A stretch of 64,000 nt of DNA, from positions 806,001 to 870,000 of the forward strand of contig NZ_FNGY01000003.1 of NCBI RefSeq assembly GCF_900103665.1. The letters run 5' to 3'. Numbering within the stretch: position 1 is the stretch's first letter; every line of letters starts with the position of its first letter. The stretch comes from Pedobacter steynii. Lineage in GTDB: Bacteria; Bacteroidota; Bacteroidia; Sphingobacteriales; Sphingobacteriaceae. Positions 7,144 through 15,997 of this stretch are shown one piece after another. Below the pieces are notes generated by a model that was not told where the DNA came from, ran no database searches, and saw only the letters and a program-made list of their open reading frames with translations. The translations under genes were made by a program, and so were the position numbers.

Positions 7144-9177
7144 ATGAATATAAAACTGAAAAGCTATTTTGCTGCTTTGGGGATTATTGCTGCGAGCTAT
7201 TCTGCACAAGCCCAATCTCAGGCAAAATTTATAGATCCGGCAAATATGGATCTTACTGTAAAACCTGGGGACGATTTCTATAAATATGCAAGTGGGACCT
7301 GGATCAAGAACAACCCTGTTCCTGCAAAGGAAACCCGTTGGGGAAGTTTCAACGCTCTTCGCGACTTCAATATCAATGCGGTTAAGGGCCTGGTTGAGGA
7401 TGCGGCGGCCGACAAATCTGCTCCTGCAGGTTCCATTAAAAAACGCGTTGGTGATTTCTACACTGCAGCAATGGACAGCATTACCATTGAGAAACTGGGC
7501 TATACACCGATCAAAGCAGATCTTGCAAAAATTAAACTCATCAAAGACATTCCGGGTATTTTGGATCACGCCGCTTACCTGCGTACTTCAGGCCTTGCTG
7601 CGCCTATATTCAGCTTTTTTGTTGGGCAGGACAGAAAAAATGCAAACAAATACCTTGCACAACTTGGACAGGGTGGAACAACCCTACCCGATCGCGATTA
7701 TTATTTAAAGGACGACAGCAGGAGTGTAAAAATCAGGGAAGCCTACCAAACCTATATGACGACCCTTTTTACCTTAACCGGAAGTACAACAGCGGAAGCA
7801 CAGAAAAAAGCAACTGCTGTAATGGCGATTGAAAAGCAACTGGCAGAAGCACAGATGACAAGGCTGGAAATGCGTGATCCGCATAAAACTTATAACAAAT
7901 TTACCGTTACTGAGTTCAGCAAAATAACTCCGGGACTAAACTGGAGCACCATGCTGCCTAAATTTAAGGTAACGGGACAAGATACGATTTTAGTTTCCTC
8001 CCCTAAGTTCTTTACGGGCATTGATGGAATGCTGAAAACCGTTTCTCTTTCCGACTGGAAAACCTATCTGGAATGGAATATTTTAAAATCCGCAGCACCT
8101 AACCTGAGTTCTCCTTTTGTGAACGCAAACTTTGCCTTTACACAGGCACAAAGCGGACAAAAAATACAAACACCAAGATGGCAAAGGATGTCTCAGCTTA
8201 CAGATGGTACCATAGGTGAGCTTCTAGGCCAGCTTTATGTGGCTAAATACTTCAAGCCGGATGCCAAAGTCCGCATGACTGAGCTGATCAGCAACCTTAG
8301 AAAAGCATTTGAGATCAGAATTAAAGGGCTGGACTGGATGAGCGACGTAACCAAAGGAAAAGCATTGGAAAAACTAAATGCCTTTGTACCAAAGATCGGT
8401 TATCCTGAAAAGTGGAAAACCTATGATGGCTTAACGATCGGTCGCACGACGTATTTACAAAACCTGCGCAATTCAGGAGCATGGGCCTATAACGAAATGG
8501 TAACGCAACTGGGTAAACCGGTAGACCGGACCCGTTTCGGCATGACTCCGCCAACGGTAAATGCGTATTATAGTCCGACGATGAATGAAATTGTGTTCCC
8601 TGCGGGAATTCTTCAGTTCCCGTTCTTTGATCCGAATGCTGATGACGCGGTAAATTACGGTGGTATTGGTGCAGTAATCGGACATGAGATGTCGCATGGA
8701 TTTGACGATTCAGGTAGTCAGTACGATAAAGACGGAAACCTGCGCAACTGGTGGACACCGGAAGATAAAGTTAAATTTGAAACCAAAACCAAAGCATTGG
8801 GTGAACAGTTTGATGCTTACACCGTATTGGATACCATTCATGTCATCGGTAAGCTGACCATGGGCGAAAATATTGGCGATCTGGGTGGTTTAAATGCCGC
8901 TTATACCGCATTCAAATTAACCAAACAAGGTCAGTCCGAAGAAAAAATCGATGGCTTTAGCCCGGATCAGCGCTTCTTCCTATCCTGGGCTCAGGTATGG
9001 AGAGGAAATGTTTTGGATGAAACCGCAGCGCAGTTAATCAAAACCGATCCGCATTCGCCAGGCCCTTACAGGACCATCGGTGCTCCGGTAAACATGGATG
9101 CCTGGTACAAAGCATTTGATGTTCAGCCAGGTGACAAATTATACAAAAAACCTGAAGACAGAATCAGGATGTGGTAA
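7144..9177 (+). CDS. M13-family zinc metallopeptidase (neprilysin/PepO-like), secreted
   Basis: A 677-aa M13 endopeptidase with a signal peptide (MNIKLKSYFAALGIIAASYSAQAQ). The N-terminal M13 domain (about 40-420) carries the family opening KPGDDFYKYASGTWIKNNP. The catalytic domain shows NAYY (about 472-475) for substrate binding, the zinc motif HEMSH (about 514-518) and the third ligand in GENIGDLGG (about 573-581). The C terminus DRIRMW matches the family's conserved W ending. It would cleave peptides in the periplasm or outside the cell. The length is normal for bacterial M13 enzymes. It is a single gene followed at once by a strong bidirectional terminator. Confidence 0.95.
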   Translation: MNIKLKSYFAALGIIAASYSAQAQSQAKFIDPANMDLTVKPGDDFYKYASGTWIKNNPVPAKETRWGSFNALRDFNINAVKGLVEDAAADKSAPAGSIKKRVGDFYTAAMDSITIEKLGYTPIKADLAKIKLIKDIPGILDHAAYLRTSGLAAPIFSFFVGQDRKNANKYLAQLGQGGTTLPDRDYYLKDDSRSVKIREAYQTYMTTLFTLTGSTTAEAQKKATAVMAIEKQLAEAQMTRLEMRDPHKTYNKFTVTEFSKITPGLNWSTMLPKFKVTGQDTILVSSPKFFTGIDGMLKTVSLSDWKTYLEWNILKSAAPNLSSPFVNANFAFTQAQSGQKIQTPRWQRMSQLTDGTIGELLGQLYVAKYFKPDAKVRMTELISNLRKAFEIRIKGLDWMSDVTKGKALEKLNAFVPKIGYPEKWKTYDGLTIGRTTYLQNLRNSGAWAYNEMVTQLGKPVDRTRFGMTPPTVNAYYSPTMNEIVFPAGILQFPFFDPNADDAVNYGGIGAVIGHEMSHGFDDSGSQYDKDGNLRNWWTPEDKVKFETKTKALGEQFDAYTVLDTIHVIGKLTMGENIGDLGGLNAAYTAFKLTKQGQSEEKIDGFSPDQRFFLSWAQVWRGNVLDETAAQLIKTDPHSPGPYRTIGAPVNMDAWYKAFDVQPGDKLYKKPEDRIRMW

Positions 9178-9210
9178 AACATATTGACATATAGATATCC
9201 ATATGTAAAA

Positions 9211-9235
9211 GGCATCATGAAAATGATGCCTTTTT
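9211..9235. terminator. Bidirectional terminator between convergent genes
   Basis: GGCATCAT (9211-9218), GAAA tetraloop, ATGATGCC (9223-9230), followed by TTTTT on one side and preceded by AAAA on the other. It serves the M13 gene (+) and the convergent MmcQ/YjbR-like gene (-), whose stop codon is only 3 bases away. Confidence 0.85.
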
Positions 9236-9237
9236 AC

Positions 9238-9573
9238 TTATTTATATTTTTCCTGAAGCTTTTTGCTCAGCTTGGCAAGGACCAATTCCCTCGATCCGGA
9301 AATCCTTTTTTTAAGCTCATCATCCGGCATCACCTCCAAGCCATCCACCCTGACCCATTGCCTTTTAGCCATATGCGATGCCTGTTGAATTCCTGCCCTG
9401 CCTACCAGCGCATCAAAATCCTCTGGATCACACTTAATAGAAAAGCTGCCTTCTTCTAAAGAAATGATCACAAACATTTTCTCCTCGATCATGAAACAAA
9501 GGTGTCCCCATTTCATGCCCTCAGTAGTTCCGTTTAAACTGAGACAGTAATCTCTGAATGTTTCGATATCCAT
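9238..9573 (-). CDS. MmcQ/YjbR-family protein
   Basis: A 111-aa protein of the MmcQ/YjbR (CyaY-like fold) family, recognisable from ETFRDYCLSLNGTTEGMKWG, then CFMIEEKMFVIISLEEGSFS, a CDPEDF segment and the WVRVDGLEVMPDDELKKRI motif near the end. Members are often annotated as DNA-binding, but their biochemical role is not established. The ATG at 9571-9573 is preferred to one 30 nt upstream because family members begin with the (M)DIETFRDYC segment. It converges on the M13 gene and shares its terminator. Confidence 0.85.
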   Translation of the reverse strand: MDIETFRDYCLSLNGTTEGMKWGHLCFMIEEKMFVIISLEEGSFSIKCDPEDFDALVGRAGIQQASHMAKRQWVRVDGLEVMPDDELKKRISGSRELVLAKLSKKLQEKYK

Positions 9574-9673
9574 AATTTGCAAATAATTCCTAAAGCTAAT
9601 CACCTTTTGAATAAATGCAAGCCCTCTCCTTCCTACAATTTAAAAAACATTATCTTGCGGCACATCTGTAAAA

Positions 9674-10336
9674 ATGAATAAAATAACGATCACTGCCGAC
9701 GGCTCGAACACCTTATACAACGAAACTATTGGCGAACATTACCATTCCAAACATGGTGCATTGCAGGAAAGCAAACATGTGTTTATTGATGCTGGCCTGA
9801 AACACGTTGCTGCCAGCCGAAAGGACATTTCCATTCTGGAAATAGGCTTTGGTACTGGTCTTAATTTTCTTTTGACACTCGCCCATGCAGTAGCAGAAAA
9901 CCTGCAGCTCAGCTATACGGGGATTGAAGCCTTCCCTTTGGAAACCACTGAACTGAAATCTACAGGATATGACCAATATGTCCCTCAGGAAATATGGGAC
10001 AGTCTGGAAACAAATTACCTTTCTGCATTAAAGGCCCCGGTAGCACTTTTGCCCGGACAGCAGTTGTTCATTCCACATACCACACTTGATCAGTTTCAAA
10101 GCGACACCCCATTTGACCTGATTTATTTTGACGCCTTTTCCGTACAGCATCAACCGGAAATGTGGTCTGATGAAATCATTGCACATACCTGTAGCTTTCT
10201 TAAACCTGGCGGCACCTTTGTGACGTATGCCATCACAGGAAAATTAAAACGTGCACTGAAAGCCAATGGGTTCAGCATTGAAAAACTCCCTGGGGCACCC
10301 GGTAAACGCGAAATGCTCAGAGGAACAAAATTGTAA
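9674..10336 (+). CDS. mnmD: tRNA 5-methylaminomethyl-2-thiouridine methyltransferase, MnmD-type
   Basis: A 220-aa SAM-dependent methyltransferase corresponding to the methyltransferase half of enterobacterial MnmC, here without the FAD oxidase domain. It would carry out the last step of mnm5s2U34 synthesis in the anticodon of some tRNAs. Seen: the N-terminal family signature GEHYHSKHGALQESKHVFID (about 20-39), SAM motif I ILEIGFGTGLNFLLTL (about 54-69), DLIYFDAFSVQHQPEMWSDE (about 150-169) containing the catalytic-region Asp, and a GTFVTYAITG strand near the end. Single-domain MnmD proteins are common outside gammaproteobacteria. Monocistronic by context. Confidence 0.88.
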   Translation: MNKITITADGSNTLYNETIGEHYHSKHGALQESKHVFIDAGLKHVAASRKDISILEIGFGTGLNFLLTLAHAVAENLQLSYTGIEAFPLETTELKSTGYDQYVPQEIWDSLETNYLSALKAPVALLPGQQLFIPHTTLDQFQSDTPFDLIYFDAFSVQHQPEMWSDEIIAHTCSFLKPGGTFVTYAITGKLKRALKANGFSIEKLPGAPGKREMLRGTKL

Positions 10337-10497
10337 TTTCAACACAGGGGTTCAAATCTGCCGGCAGAAAAGTCAGCGGAATGTTTAATTCCTTTATTTC
10401 TTTATATTTTCCAGTAAGAAGCTAGATATTGTGGAACAAAATCATCCCGGATATTGTTGATGTCTCTACGTTCTCAATATCATCATATAGCTACAAA

Positions 10498-11448
10498 ATG
10501 GAAAAAAGAAAATTAGGAAATTCAGACTTATTTGTATACCCGATCACCTTTGGTGGTAATGTTTTTGGCTGGACAATAGATCAGGCTAAATCATTTGAAA
10601 TATTAGATGGCTTTACAGCAGCCGGCTTCAACTTTATAGATACTGCAGATGTGTATTCCAGGTGGAATCCCGGAAACTCCGGAGGAGAATCAGAGACCAT
10701 CATCGGCAACTGGATGCAGGAAAGAAAAAACCGCAGTCAGGTGATCATTGCCACCAAAGTAGGTGCCGATATGGGACATGGGAAATCCCTGTCCAAACAA
10801 AACATTCTGGCATCTGTGGAAGCCTCTCTTAAAAGATTAAAAACAGATTATATTGACCTCTATCAATCGCATTACGATGATCCTGCTACTCCGGTTTCCG
10901 AAACACTGGAAGCTTATGATCAGCTGATCAAAGCAGGCAAGATCCGTTGGATCGGGGCTTCCAACTATTCCGCGGAGCGTTTAAAGGAATCTTTGGAGAC
11001 TGCACAAAAGCTCAGTCTTCCGAAATACCAGACCTTCCAGCCGGAATACAATTTATATGCCCGTGAAGGGTATGAAAAAGAACTGGAGCAGGTGGTCACT
11101 GAATATCAGCTTGGTGTGATCAATTATTATGCTCTCGCCAGTGGCTTTTTAAGCGGAAAGTACCGCTCTGAGGCTGACTTAAATAAAAGTCAGCGGGGCG
11201 GTGGAATGAAACAATACTTAAACGCAAGAGGTTTTAAAATCCTGAAAGCTTTAGATGAAGTTTCAGAACAATACAATGCCTCTCCTGCAAGTGTTGCCCT
11301 GGCCTGGCTGATTGCCCGTCCCTCGGTAACCGCTCCAATTGCCAGTGTAACGAGTTTAAGCCAGCTGGAAGACCTGAAAAGGGCCGCTGCTTTAAAATTA
11401 AACATAGAAGATATTGCCATATTGGATCAGGCAAGTGACTGGAAATAA
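10498..11448 (+). CDS. Aldo/keto reductase
   Basis: A 316-aa NADPH-dependent aldo/keto reductase with a TIM-barrel fold. The family tetrad is visible: Asp and Tyr in FIDTADVYSRW (about 45-55), Lys in IATKVGAD (about 87) and His in LYQSHYDD (about 125). The cofactor-binding C-terminal part includes ARPSVTAPIASVTSLSQLED. Its similarity is to the YajO/Tas-like oxidoreductase branch. The start is ATG 10498, directly before the first strand; the open frame continues upstream only to a TTG. It is a single gene ended by a strong terminator (11491-11521). Substrate unknown. Confidence 0.92.
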   Translation: MEKRKLGNSDLFVYPITFGGNVFGWTIDQAKSFEILDGFTAAGFNFIDTADVYSRWNPGNSGGESETIIGNWMQERKNRSQVIIATKVGADMGHGKSLSKQNILASVEASLKRLKTDYIDLYQSHYDDPATPVSETLEAYDQLIKAGKIRWIGASNYSAERLKESLETAQKLSLPKYQTFQPEYNLYAREGYEKELEQVVTEYQLGVINYYALASGFLSGKYRSEADLNKSQRGGGMKQYLNARGFKILKALDEVSEQYNASPASVALAWLIARPSVTAPIASVTSLSQLEDLKRAAALKLNIEDIAILDQASDWK

Positions 11449-11490
11449 GCCATTCATCTTTGCTTAAAAAGGAATATATTTTAAATATTA

Positions 11491-11521
11491 ATGCCCTGCC
11501 GAATAATAATTGGCAGGGCAT
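11491..11521 (+). terminator. Terminator after the aldo/keto reductase
   Basis: ATGCCCTGCC (11491-11500) pairs perfectly with GGCAGGGCAT (11512-11521) around an 11-nt A/T-rich loop, followed by TTGTCTTT. Confidence 0.75.
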
Positions 11522-11569
11522 TTGTCTTTATGTGTAAATTACCTTTAATTTAAAACCCGGAAAAACCCT

Positions 11570-12685
11570 ATGAAGAACCTCTCCACACAACCTTTTACCA
11601 CCAAACTGGCGATGGTGCTGTTCTCCATCATCTGTTTGGGATACCTGGCCATTTTAGGTCAGACCTTACTTGCCCCATTGCTGACTTCCTTTTTACTTGC
11701 GGTGCTGTTGCTGCCCATGGCTAATTTTCTGGAGCAAAAATGGCGTTTCAAAAGGAGTATGGCTTCCATCGTATCCGTGGTGATTATGATTGCGGTGATT
11801 TCCGGAATTCTATACTTTCTGGCCAACCAGCTGACCGATCTATGGCAGGATTGGCCACTGCTGAAGAAACAGGGAGAAACTTCTTTTCATGACCTGCAGC
11901 ATTGGATATCATCTACTTTTGGTGTGAATGCACAGAAGCAGATTGAATATGTGAAAGATGGTGCCTCGAAAGCGCTTTCTACAAGTGCCACGGTATTGGG
12001 CGCTACTTTACTGACCCTCTCCTCTTCCCTTTTATTCTTGTTTTTCCTCCTGCTCTTCACCTTTTTCCTGCTCAACTACCGCAAGGTATTGTTCAGCTTT
12101 CTGACCTCCGTATTCGAGGAAGAACATACGGAAAAAGTAAGTGAAATTGTCAGACGCATTCAATACATCATTAAAAAATACATTACCGGTCTGTTTTTAC
12201 AGATGCTCATTGTGACCATCATGATGATGCTGGTGCTTTGGGCATTGGGTGTAAAGTATGCCGTTTTATTGGGCTTAATTGCAGGGATTTTTAACATCAT
12301 TCCTTATATCGGTATTTTCAGTGCTTTACTCATCAGTGTACTCATCACCTTTGCAACGGCAGGTGCGGCGAAAGTATTACTCGTGATCATCGCCTTCGCA
12401 GCAATACATGCCGTTGATGGAAATATCCTCATGCCATTGGTGGTCGGCTCAAAAGTTAAAATCAATGCATTATTTGCATTCATTGGTATTGTGGTAGGAG
12501 AAATGGTCTGGGGAATCTCAGGAATGTTTCTCTGTATCCCCTATCTTGCCATGTTAAAGATCATTTTTGACAAGGTGGATTCACTGAAACCATGGGGAAT
12601 CCTGCTTGGTGGTGAGGATAAGCCACATAAAAAGAGAAAGGTTTACCGGATTACCAAGAACATCAAATTAGAAGAACAGGAATAA
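11570..12685 (+). CDS. AI-2E (PerM) family membrane transporter
   Basis: A 371-aa polytopic inner-membrane protein of the AI-2E/PerM/YhhQ-like exporter family. It has two N-terminal hairpins of helices (about 15-55 and 60-90), a soluble segment (about 90-135), a central helix pair (about 145-170), the conserved VRRIQYIIKKYITGLFLQML segment (about 195-215) and three to four C-terminal helices with GLIAGIFNIIPYIGIFSALL, the family's proline-rich signature. Members have been linked to signal export, Na+/H+ antiport and cell-envelope functions, so AI-2 export is only one option. The 66-aa membrane protein gene begins 4 bp after its stop, indicating an operon. Confidence 0.87.
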   Translation: MKNLSTQPFTTKLAMVLFSIICLGYLAILGQTLLAPLLTSFLLAVLLLPMANFLEQKWRFKRSMASIVSVVIMIAVISGILYFLANQLTDLWQDWPLLKKQGETSFHDLQHWISSTFGVNAQKQIEYVKDGASKALSTSATVLGATLLTLSSSLLFLFFLLLFTFFLLNYRKVLFSFLTSVFEEEHTEKVSEIVRRIQYIIKKYITGLFLQMLIVTIMMMLVLWALGVKYAVLLGLIAGIFNIIPYIGIFSALLISVLITFATAGAAKVLLVIIAFAAIHAVDGNILMPLVVGSKVKINALFAFIGIVVGEMVWGISGMFLCIPYLAMLKIIFDKVDSLKPWGILLGGEDKPHKKRKVYRITKNIKLEEQE

Positions 12686-12689
12686 CGTT

Positions 12690-12890
12690 ATGCGCGAAAA
12701 CAGGTCGCCTCATATCTTAAGCACCTCAGCAAATTTGCTGGGTTTATGCTTCATCGTACTCACCTCCATCAAGGTTTCAAAGATGCAGGACGTCACGCTG
12801 ATCGATGAGACGACGGCATTGGCCATTATTCTTTTTATGACCAGCTGTATTCTTTCTTTTCTGGCGACATCATCTTTTTATCAGGCCTGA
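12690..12890 (+). CDS. Small two-helix membrane protein
   Basis: A 66-aa protein with two hydrophobic segments (about 12-31 and 44-63) separated by a short polar loop (KMQDVTLIDETTA). It starts 4 bp after the AI-2E-family transporter stop, so the two are surely co-transcribed and possibly co-functional. It has the look of small conserved Bacteroidota membrane proteins of unknown function; no domain name can be given. Confidence 0.65.
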   Translation: MRENRSPHILSTSANLLGLCFIVLTSIKVSKMQDVTLIDETTALAIILFMTSCILSFLATSSFYQA

Positions 12891-12949
12891 TTGTTCTTTT
12901 TTTAACGACAATGATGATTACCTTTAACGTCATCAAATAATTTGTCAAA

Positions 12950-13756
12950 ATGCCCAACCATATCGCCCCATCAACTGCCTCCGATCCTTCTGCTGCTTTC
13001 CAAAGGTTATTAACTGTTTTAGATACCCTTCGTACAGATTGTCCATGGGATAAAAAGCAAACCATGGAAAGCCTTCGTCATTTAACCATCGAAGAAACCT
13101 ATGAATTGTCGGACGCCATTCTTGAGGGTGACCTCGAAGAAGTAAAAAAAGAGCTGGGAGATGTGATGATGCACCTCGTATTTTACGCGAGAATTGCCTC
13201 AGAAACCAACGACTTCACTATTGTTGATGTACTGAACGGGGTTTGCGATAAACTCATCAACCGTCATCCGCACATCTATGGTGATGTAGAAGTTCAGGAT
13301 GAAAACGATGTAAAACGCAACTGGGAACAGATCAAACTTAAAGAAGGAAATAAATCTGTTTTAGCGGGCGTGCCTGCCGGTTTGCCATCCCTGGTGAAAG
13401 CCAGCCGGATTCAGGAAAAAGCCAGAGGTGTTGGTTTTGACTGGGACGATAAAACCCAGGTTTGGGAAAAGGTAGAAGAAGAACTGCAGGAATTTAAAAA
13501 CGAGTTCAATACTGTAGACCATACGGCGATAGATGTAGAAAAGGCCGAAGGAGAATTTGGAGACCTGCTCTTTTCTCTGATTAATTATGCCCGTTTCATC
13601 AACATCAATCCGGAAAATGCACTGGAGAAAACAAATAAAAAGTTCATCAAACGCTTCCAGTATCTGGAAGCCAGGGCAAAGGAAAATGGGAAGGCTTTAC
13701 AGGATATGACCCTTGCAGAAATGGACGTTTACTGGAATGAAGCAAAGAAAGTATAG
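12950..13756 (+). CDS. mazG: Nucleoside triphosphate pyrophosphohydrolase MazG
   Basis: A 268-aa MazG that hydrolyses (d)NTPs to the monophosphate and pyrophosphate, thought to sanitise the nucleotide pool. Two MazG domains are seen: the N-terminal one has CPWDKKQTMESLRHLTIEET with the EETYE and KKELGD metal-binding helices (about 48-72), and the C-terminal one has VEEELQEFKNEF with EGEFGDLLFSLINYAR (about 180-225). The length matches standard bacterial MazG. It starts about 60 bp after the small membrane gene and ends at a shared terminator. Confidence 0.94.
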   Translation: MPNHIAPSTASDPSAAFQRLLTVLDTLRTDCPWDKKQTMESLRHLTIEETYELSDAILEGDLEEVKKELGDVMMHLVFYARIASETNDFTIVDVLNGVCDKLINRHPHIYGDVEVQDENDVKRNWEQIKLKEGNKSVLAGVPAGLPSLVKASRIQEKARGVGFDWDDKTQVWEKVEEELQEFKNEFNTVDHTAIDVEKAEGEFGDLLFSLINYARFININPENALEKTNKKFIKRFQYLEARAKENGKALQDMTLAEMDVYWNEAKKV

Positions 13757-13772
13757 GATGCTATAATCATAA

Positions 13773-13809
13773 AAATGGCCCCAATAAGTTGATCTTTTTG
13801 GGGCCATTT
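13773..13809. terminator. Bidirectional terminator between mazG and the DEAD-box-like gene
   Basis: AAATGGCCCC (13773-13782) pairs with GGGGCCATTT (13800-13809) around a 17-nt loop. A-rich and T-rich flanks allow it to work for both convergent genes. Confidence 0.75.
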
Positions 13810-13826
13810 CATTAAATTTTTATCCG

Positions 13827-15128
13827 TTAACCATGCTTCTTTTTCATGGTCATTTTTGCTTTCTGGCCAATGCCATAATTATAATCTTTGGTATTGCTTT
13901 CTTTCTTGTCATGGTAAGCGCCACCGCCCTGAGGTGCGACATTCTTCTCCTTAACGATCCTGCTTTTATCGATTCCTCCTTTAGATTTCGCTACTTTATC
14001 GATGACCAGATCTTCAGGCAGTTCCATTACGGTTAATTTCTTTCCGATAGATTGCTCGATCTTTTTCACTTCCACCAGTTCCATATCCGTAGAGAAAGTA
14101 ATGGCAACCACCTCTTCATCATCGGTTTTCACAATTCTGCTCAGGAAAGTTTCCTTTTGCTCCGGAACTTCAAAATGGAAGAGGAAAGGAATTCCGGAGA
14201 GGTCTAAAGTAGCAGTACCTTCGTTGGCAACGATCAGTACCCTTGCTTCAGGCGTTTCTTTGAAATCTTCGATATGGTCAAAACCCTCTTCATCGAAGAA
14301 CAAAGGATTCAATACGGAAACCGCACCAGGTTTAGCGGAATGCAAACTTTTACCCAGTTTTTGAGCAGTAAGACGGGTATTCACGAATACCACCACTTTA
14401 TCAAATACCTCATCATCTCTCAAAAGAAGGTTCAGCAGGTTTATTTTTGTTTTAAAGTTAGGAACAGGATATAAAATCAGTTCATGGGTATTGGCCTGAC
14501 TATCGCCCAGGTCTTCCACTTCCAATGTCGTTGGAAAGTTCAGGAACTGATCAATCATATTGTTCAGTTTTTCGTGAACAACAGTGGTAAAAATCAGGTG
14601 TTGACATTTCCCTGCGCTTCTTGCCAGTTCTGCAACCGGAAGCTGCATTCCCTGTTTTACAATCATTTCTGCATCATCCACAATAAACATTTGCAGTTTA
14701 CTGGTGTTTAAACCCAGTTTCAGATAAATCGCACGTGCACGTGTTGGCAACGCAACTACAATGTCTACTCCGTCTACCAGATCCAGGACATCCTGTTCTG
14801 TCCCACCAGTTCCATAAAGGCCCATGATGCGAAGATTTTTATTTCTGTTCAGCTTCTCGAATTCTGCAATCACTTCCAATACTTTCTCCTTAGTCGGAAC
14901 AAGGATCAAAACTTTCGGCGCTTCATCCGCTGTATATTTAAAGCGCATTAGGACCCCAAGCACGTAATTTGTTGTTTTACCCGACCCTTCAGGAGCAACA
15001 GCTATGATATCTTGTCCGCCAAGAATTCTTGACATTGTTTTTGCCTGAATCTCTTTCGCGGATATATATCCGGCATCAGTCATCGCTGTTACCAGTTGCT
15101 TGCTTAGTTTTAATTTCTCTAATGACAC
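13827..15128 (-). CDS. DEAD-box-helicase-like protein with eroded catalytic motifs
   Basis: A 433-aa protein with the two RecA-like domains of DEAD-box RNA helicases but altered motifs. The Q motif is recognisable (ISAKEIQAKT), motif I is APEGSGKTT (Walker A kept), motif II is VDDAE instead of DEAD, motif III is TTV instead of SAT, motif V (VANEGTATLDLSGI) lacks the usual ARGID, and motif VI, normally HRxGRxGR with the arginine fingers, reads SRIVKTDDE. The C-terminal tail is Lys-rich and ends MTMKKKHG, likely RNA-binding. The start is GTG (15126-15128). ATP hydrolysis may be weak or lost, so a role as an RNA-binding or ribosome-associated scaffold is possible. It is clearly not a decayed gene: the frame is intact and the length ordinary. 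Confidence 0.82.
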   Translation of the reverse strand: MSLEKLKLSKQLVTAMTDAGYISAKEIQAKTMSRILGGQDIIAVAPEGSGKTTNYVLGVLMRFKYTADEAPKVLILVPTKEKVLEVIAEFEKLNRNKNLRIMGLYGTGGTEQDVLDLVDGVDIVVALPTRARAIYLKLGLNTSKLQMFIVDDAEMIVKQGMQLPVAELARSAGKCQHLIFTTVVHEKLNNMIDQFLNFPTTLEVEDLGDSQANTHELILYPVPNFKTKINLLNLLLRDDEVFDKVVVFVNTRLTAQKLGKSLHSAKPGAVSVLNPLFFDEEGFDHIEDFKETPEARVLIVANEGTATLDLSGIPFLFHFEVPEQKETFLSRIVKTDDEEVVAITFSTDMELVEVKKIEQSIGKKLTVMELPEDLVIDKVAKSKGGIDKSRIVKEKNVAPQGGGAYHDKKESNTKDYNYGIGQKAKMTMKKKHG

Positions 15129-15154
15129 AGTTTCCTTATTAGTATATAATTCTG

Positions 15155-15162
15155 CAAATTTA
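15155..15162 (-). promoter_or_regulatory. -7 element of the DEAD-box-like gene
   Basis: TAAATTTG on the minus strand is a full TAnnTTTG match 27 nt before the GTG start. The -33 region at normal spacing is poor. Confidence 0.4.
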
Positions 15163-15231
15163 CGTAATATTTAATTGAGGTCTGTAGGCTTTTCAAATTG
15201 TCTTATTAATTGCATGTAAAAGCTGTTTTAA

Positions 15232-15990
15232 ATGATTAAAAATTGGTTTCCTGGTTATTCTTTAGCAGATCTTAATGCCTTATTAAAGGAAAGCAGTCAC
15301 CGGCCATGGCCTGTACCTGAAGGAAAATGGCAATATTACCAGGAATGGAATGAAGTATTGTTCTTTCATTGGAAAGTTCCGGCAGCGCTGTTAAAACCCT
15401 TGATTCCTGCAGGATTGGAACTGGACCTTTTTGAAAACGAGGCCTGGATTTCATTGGTTCCTTTTACCATGCAGAAGATCAGTCCGGCGGGACTCCCTCC
15501 TCTGACTTTCATTTCTGATTTCCATGAAATTAACCTGAGAACATATGTGGTAACGGAAGGTAAACCGGGCGTCTTTTTTCTAAATATAGAAGCCGAAAAA
15601 CATTTGTCGGTATGGATTGCAAAGCTGCTGTCCGGTTTGCCTTACGGGAAAGCAACGATGCAACGCAACAAAAATACCTATCTTTCCAGAAATGCAGCAA
15701 AAGGCTTTAACCTGGACCTCGAATTTGAAGTAAAGGCTTTCCTCCAGTCAAAAAGCAAGCTTGATTTATGGCTTTCAGAAAGATATTGCCTTTACCTTAA
15801 CCAGGGGCAGAAACTGTACAGGTACGAAATCCATCACCTGGAATGGCAGATTGCAGCAATGGAATTAAAAAAAACAACGATAGACTATCAGATCAATGGT
15901 TTCTGTTTTACCGACCGGACTCCAGACCTGATCGGTTATTCCCCGGGTGTGAAAGTACTCGCCTGGGCCAGACAAGAAATCAAAACCTAA
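15232..15990 (+). CDS. DUF2071 (YqjF-like) family protein
   Basis: A 252-aa protein recognised as DUF2071/YqjF-like from EWNEVLFFHWKVPAALLKPL (about 39-58), where the family's HW...P motif is followed by LIPAGLELDLFENEAWISLV, and from FHEINLRTYVV in the middle. It has no signal peptide and the biochemical function of the family is unknown. It is the first gene of a tight three-gene run with the YfiT-like (7-bp gap) and DUF2059 (1-bp gap) genes. Confidence 0.82.
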   Translation: MIKNWFPGYSLADLNALLKESSHRPWPVPEGKWQYYQEWNEVLFFHWKVPAALLKPLIPAGLELDLFENEAWISLVPFTMQKISPAGLPPLTFISDFHEINLRTYVVTEGKPGVFFLNIEAEKHLSVWIAKLLSGLPYGKATMQRNKNTYLSRNAAKGFNLDLEFEVKAFLQSKSKLDLWLSERYCLYLNQGQKLYRYEIHHLEWQIAAMELKKTTIDYQINGFCFTDRTPDLIGYSPGVKVLAWARQEIKT

Positions 15991-15997
15991 TCCCCCG

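Noticed and set aside
10340..10380. GGTTCAAATC resembling a tRNA T-loop after mnmD
   Set aside because: The flanking bases do not form a T-stem and no acceptor, D or anticodon arms can be drawn in the surrounding 150 bp.
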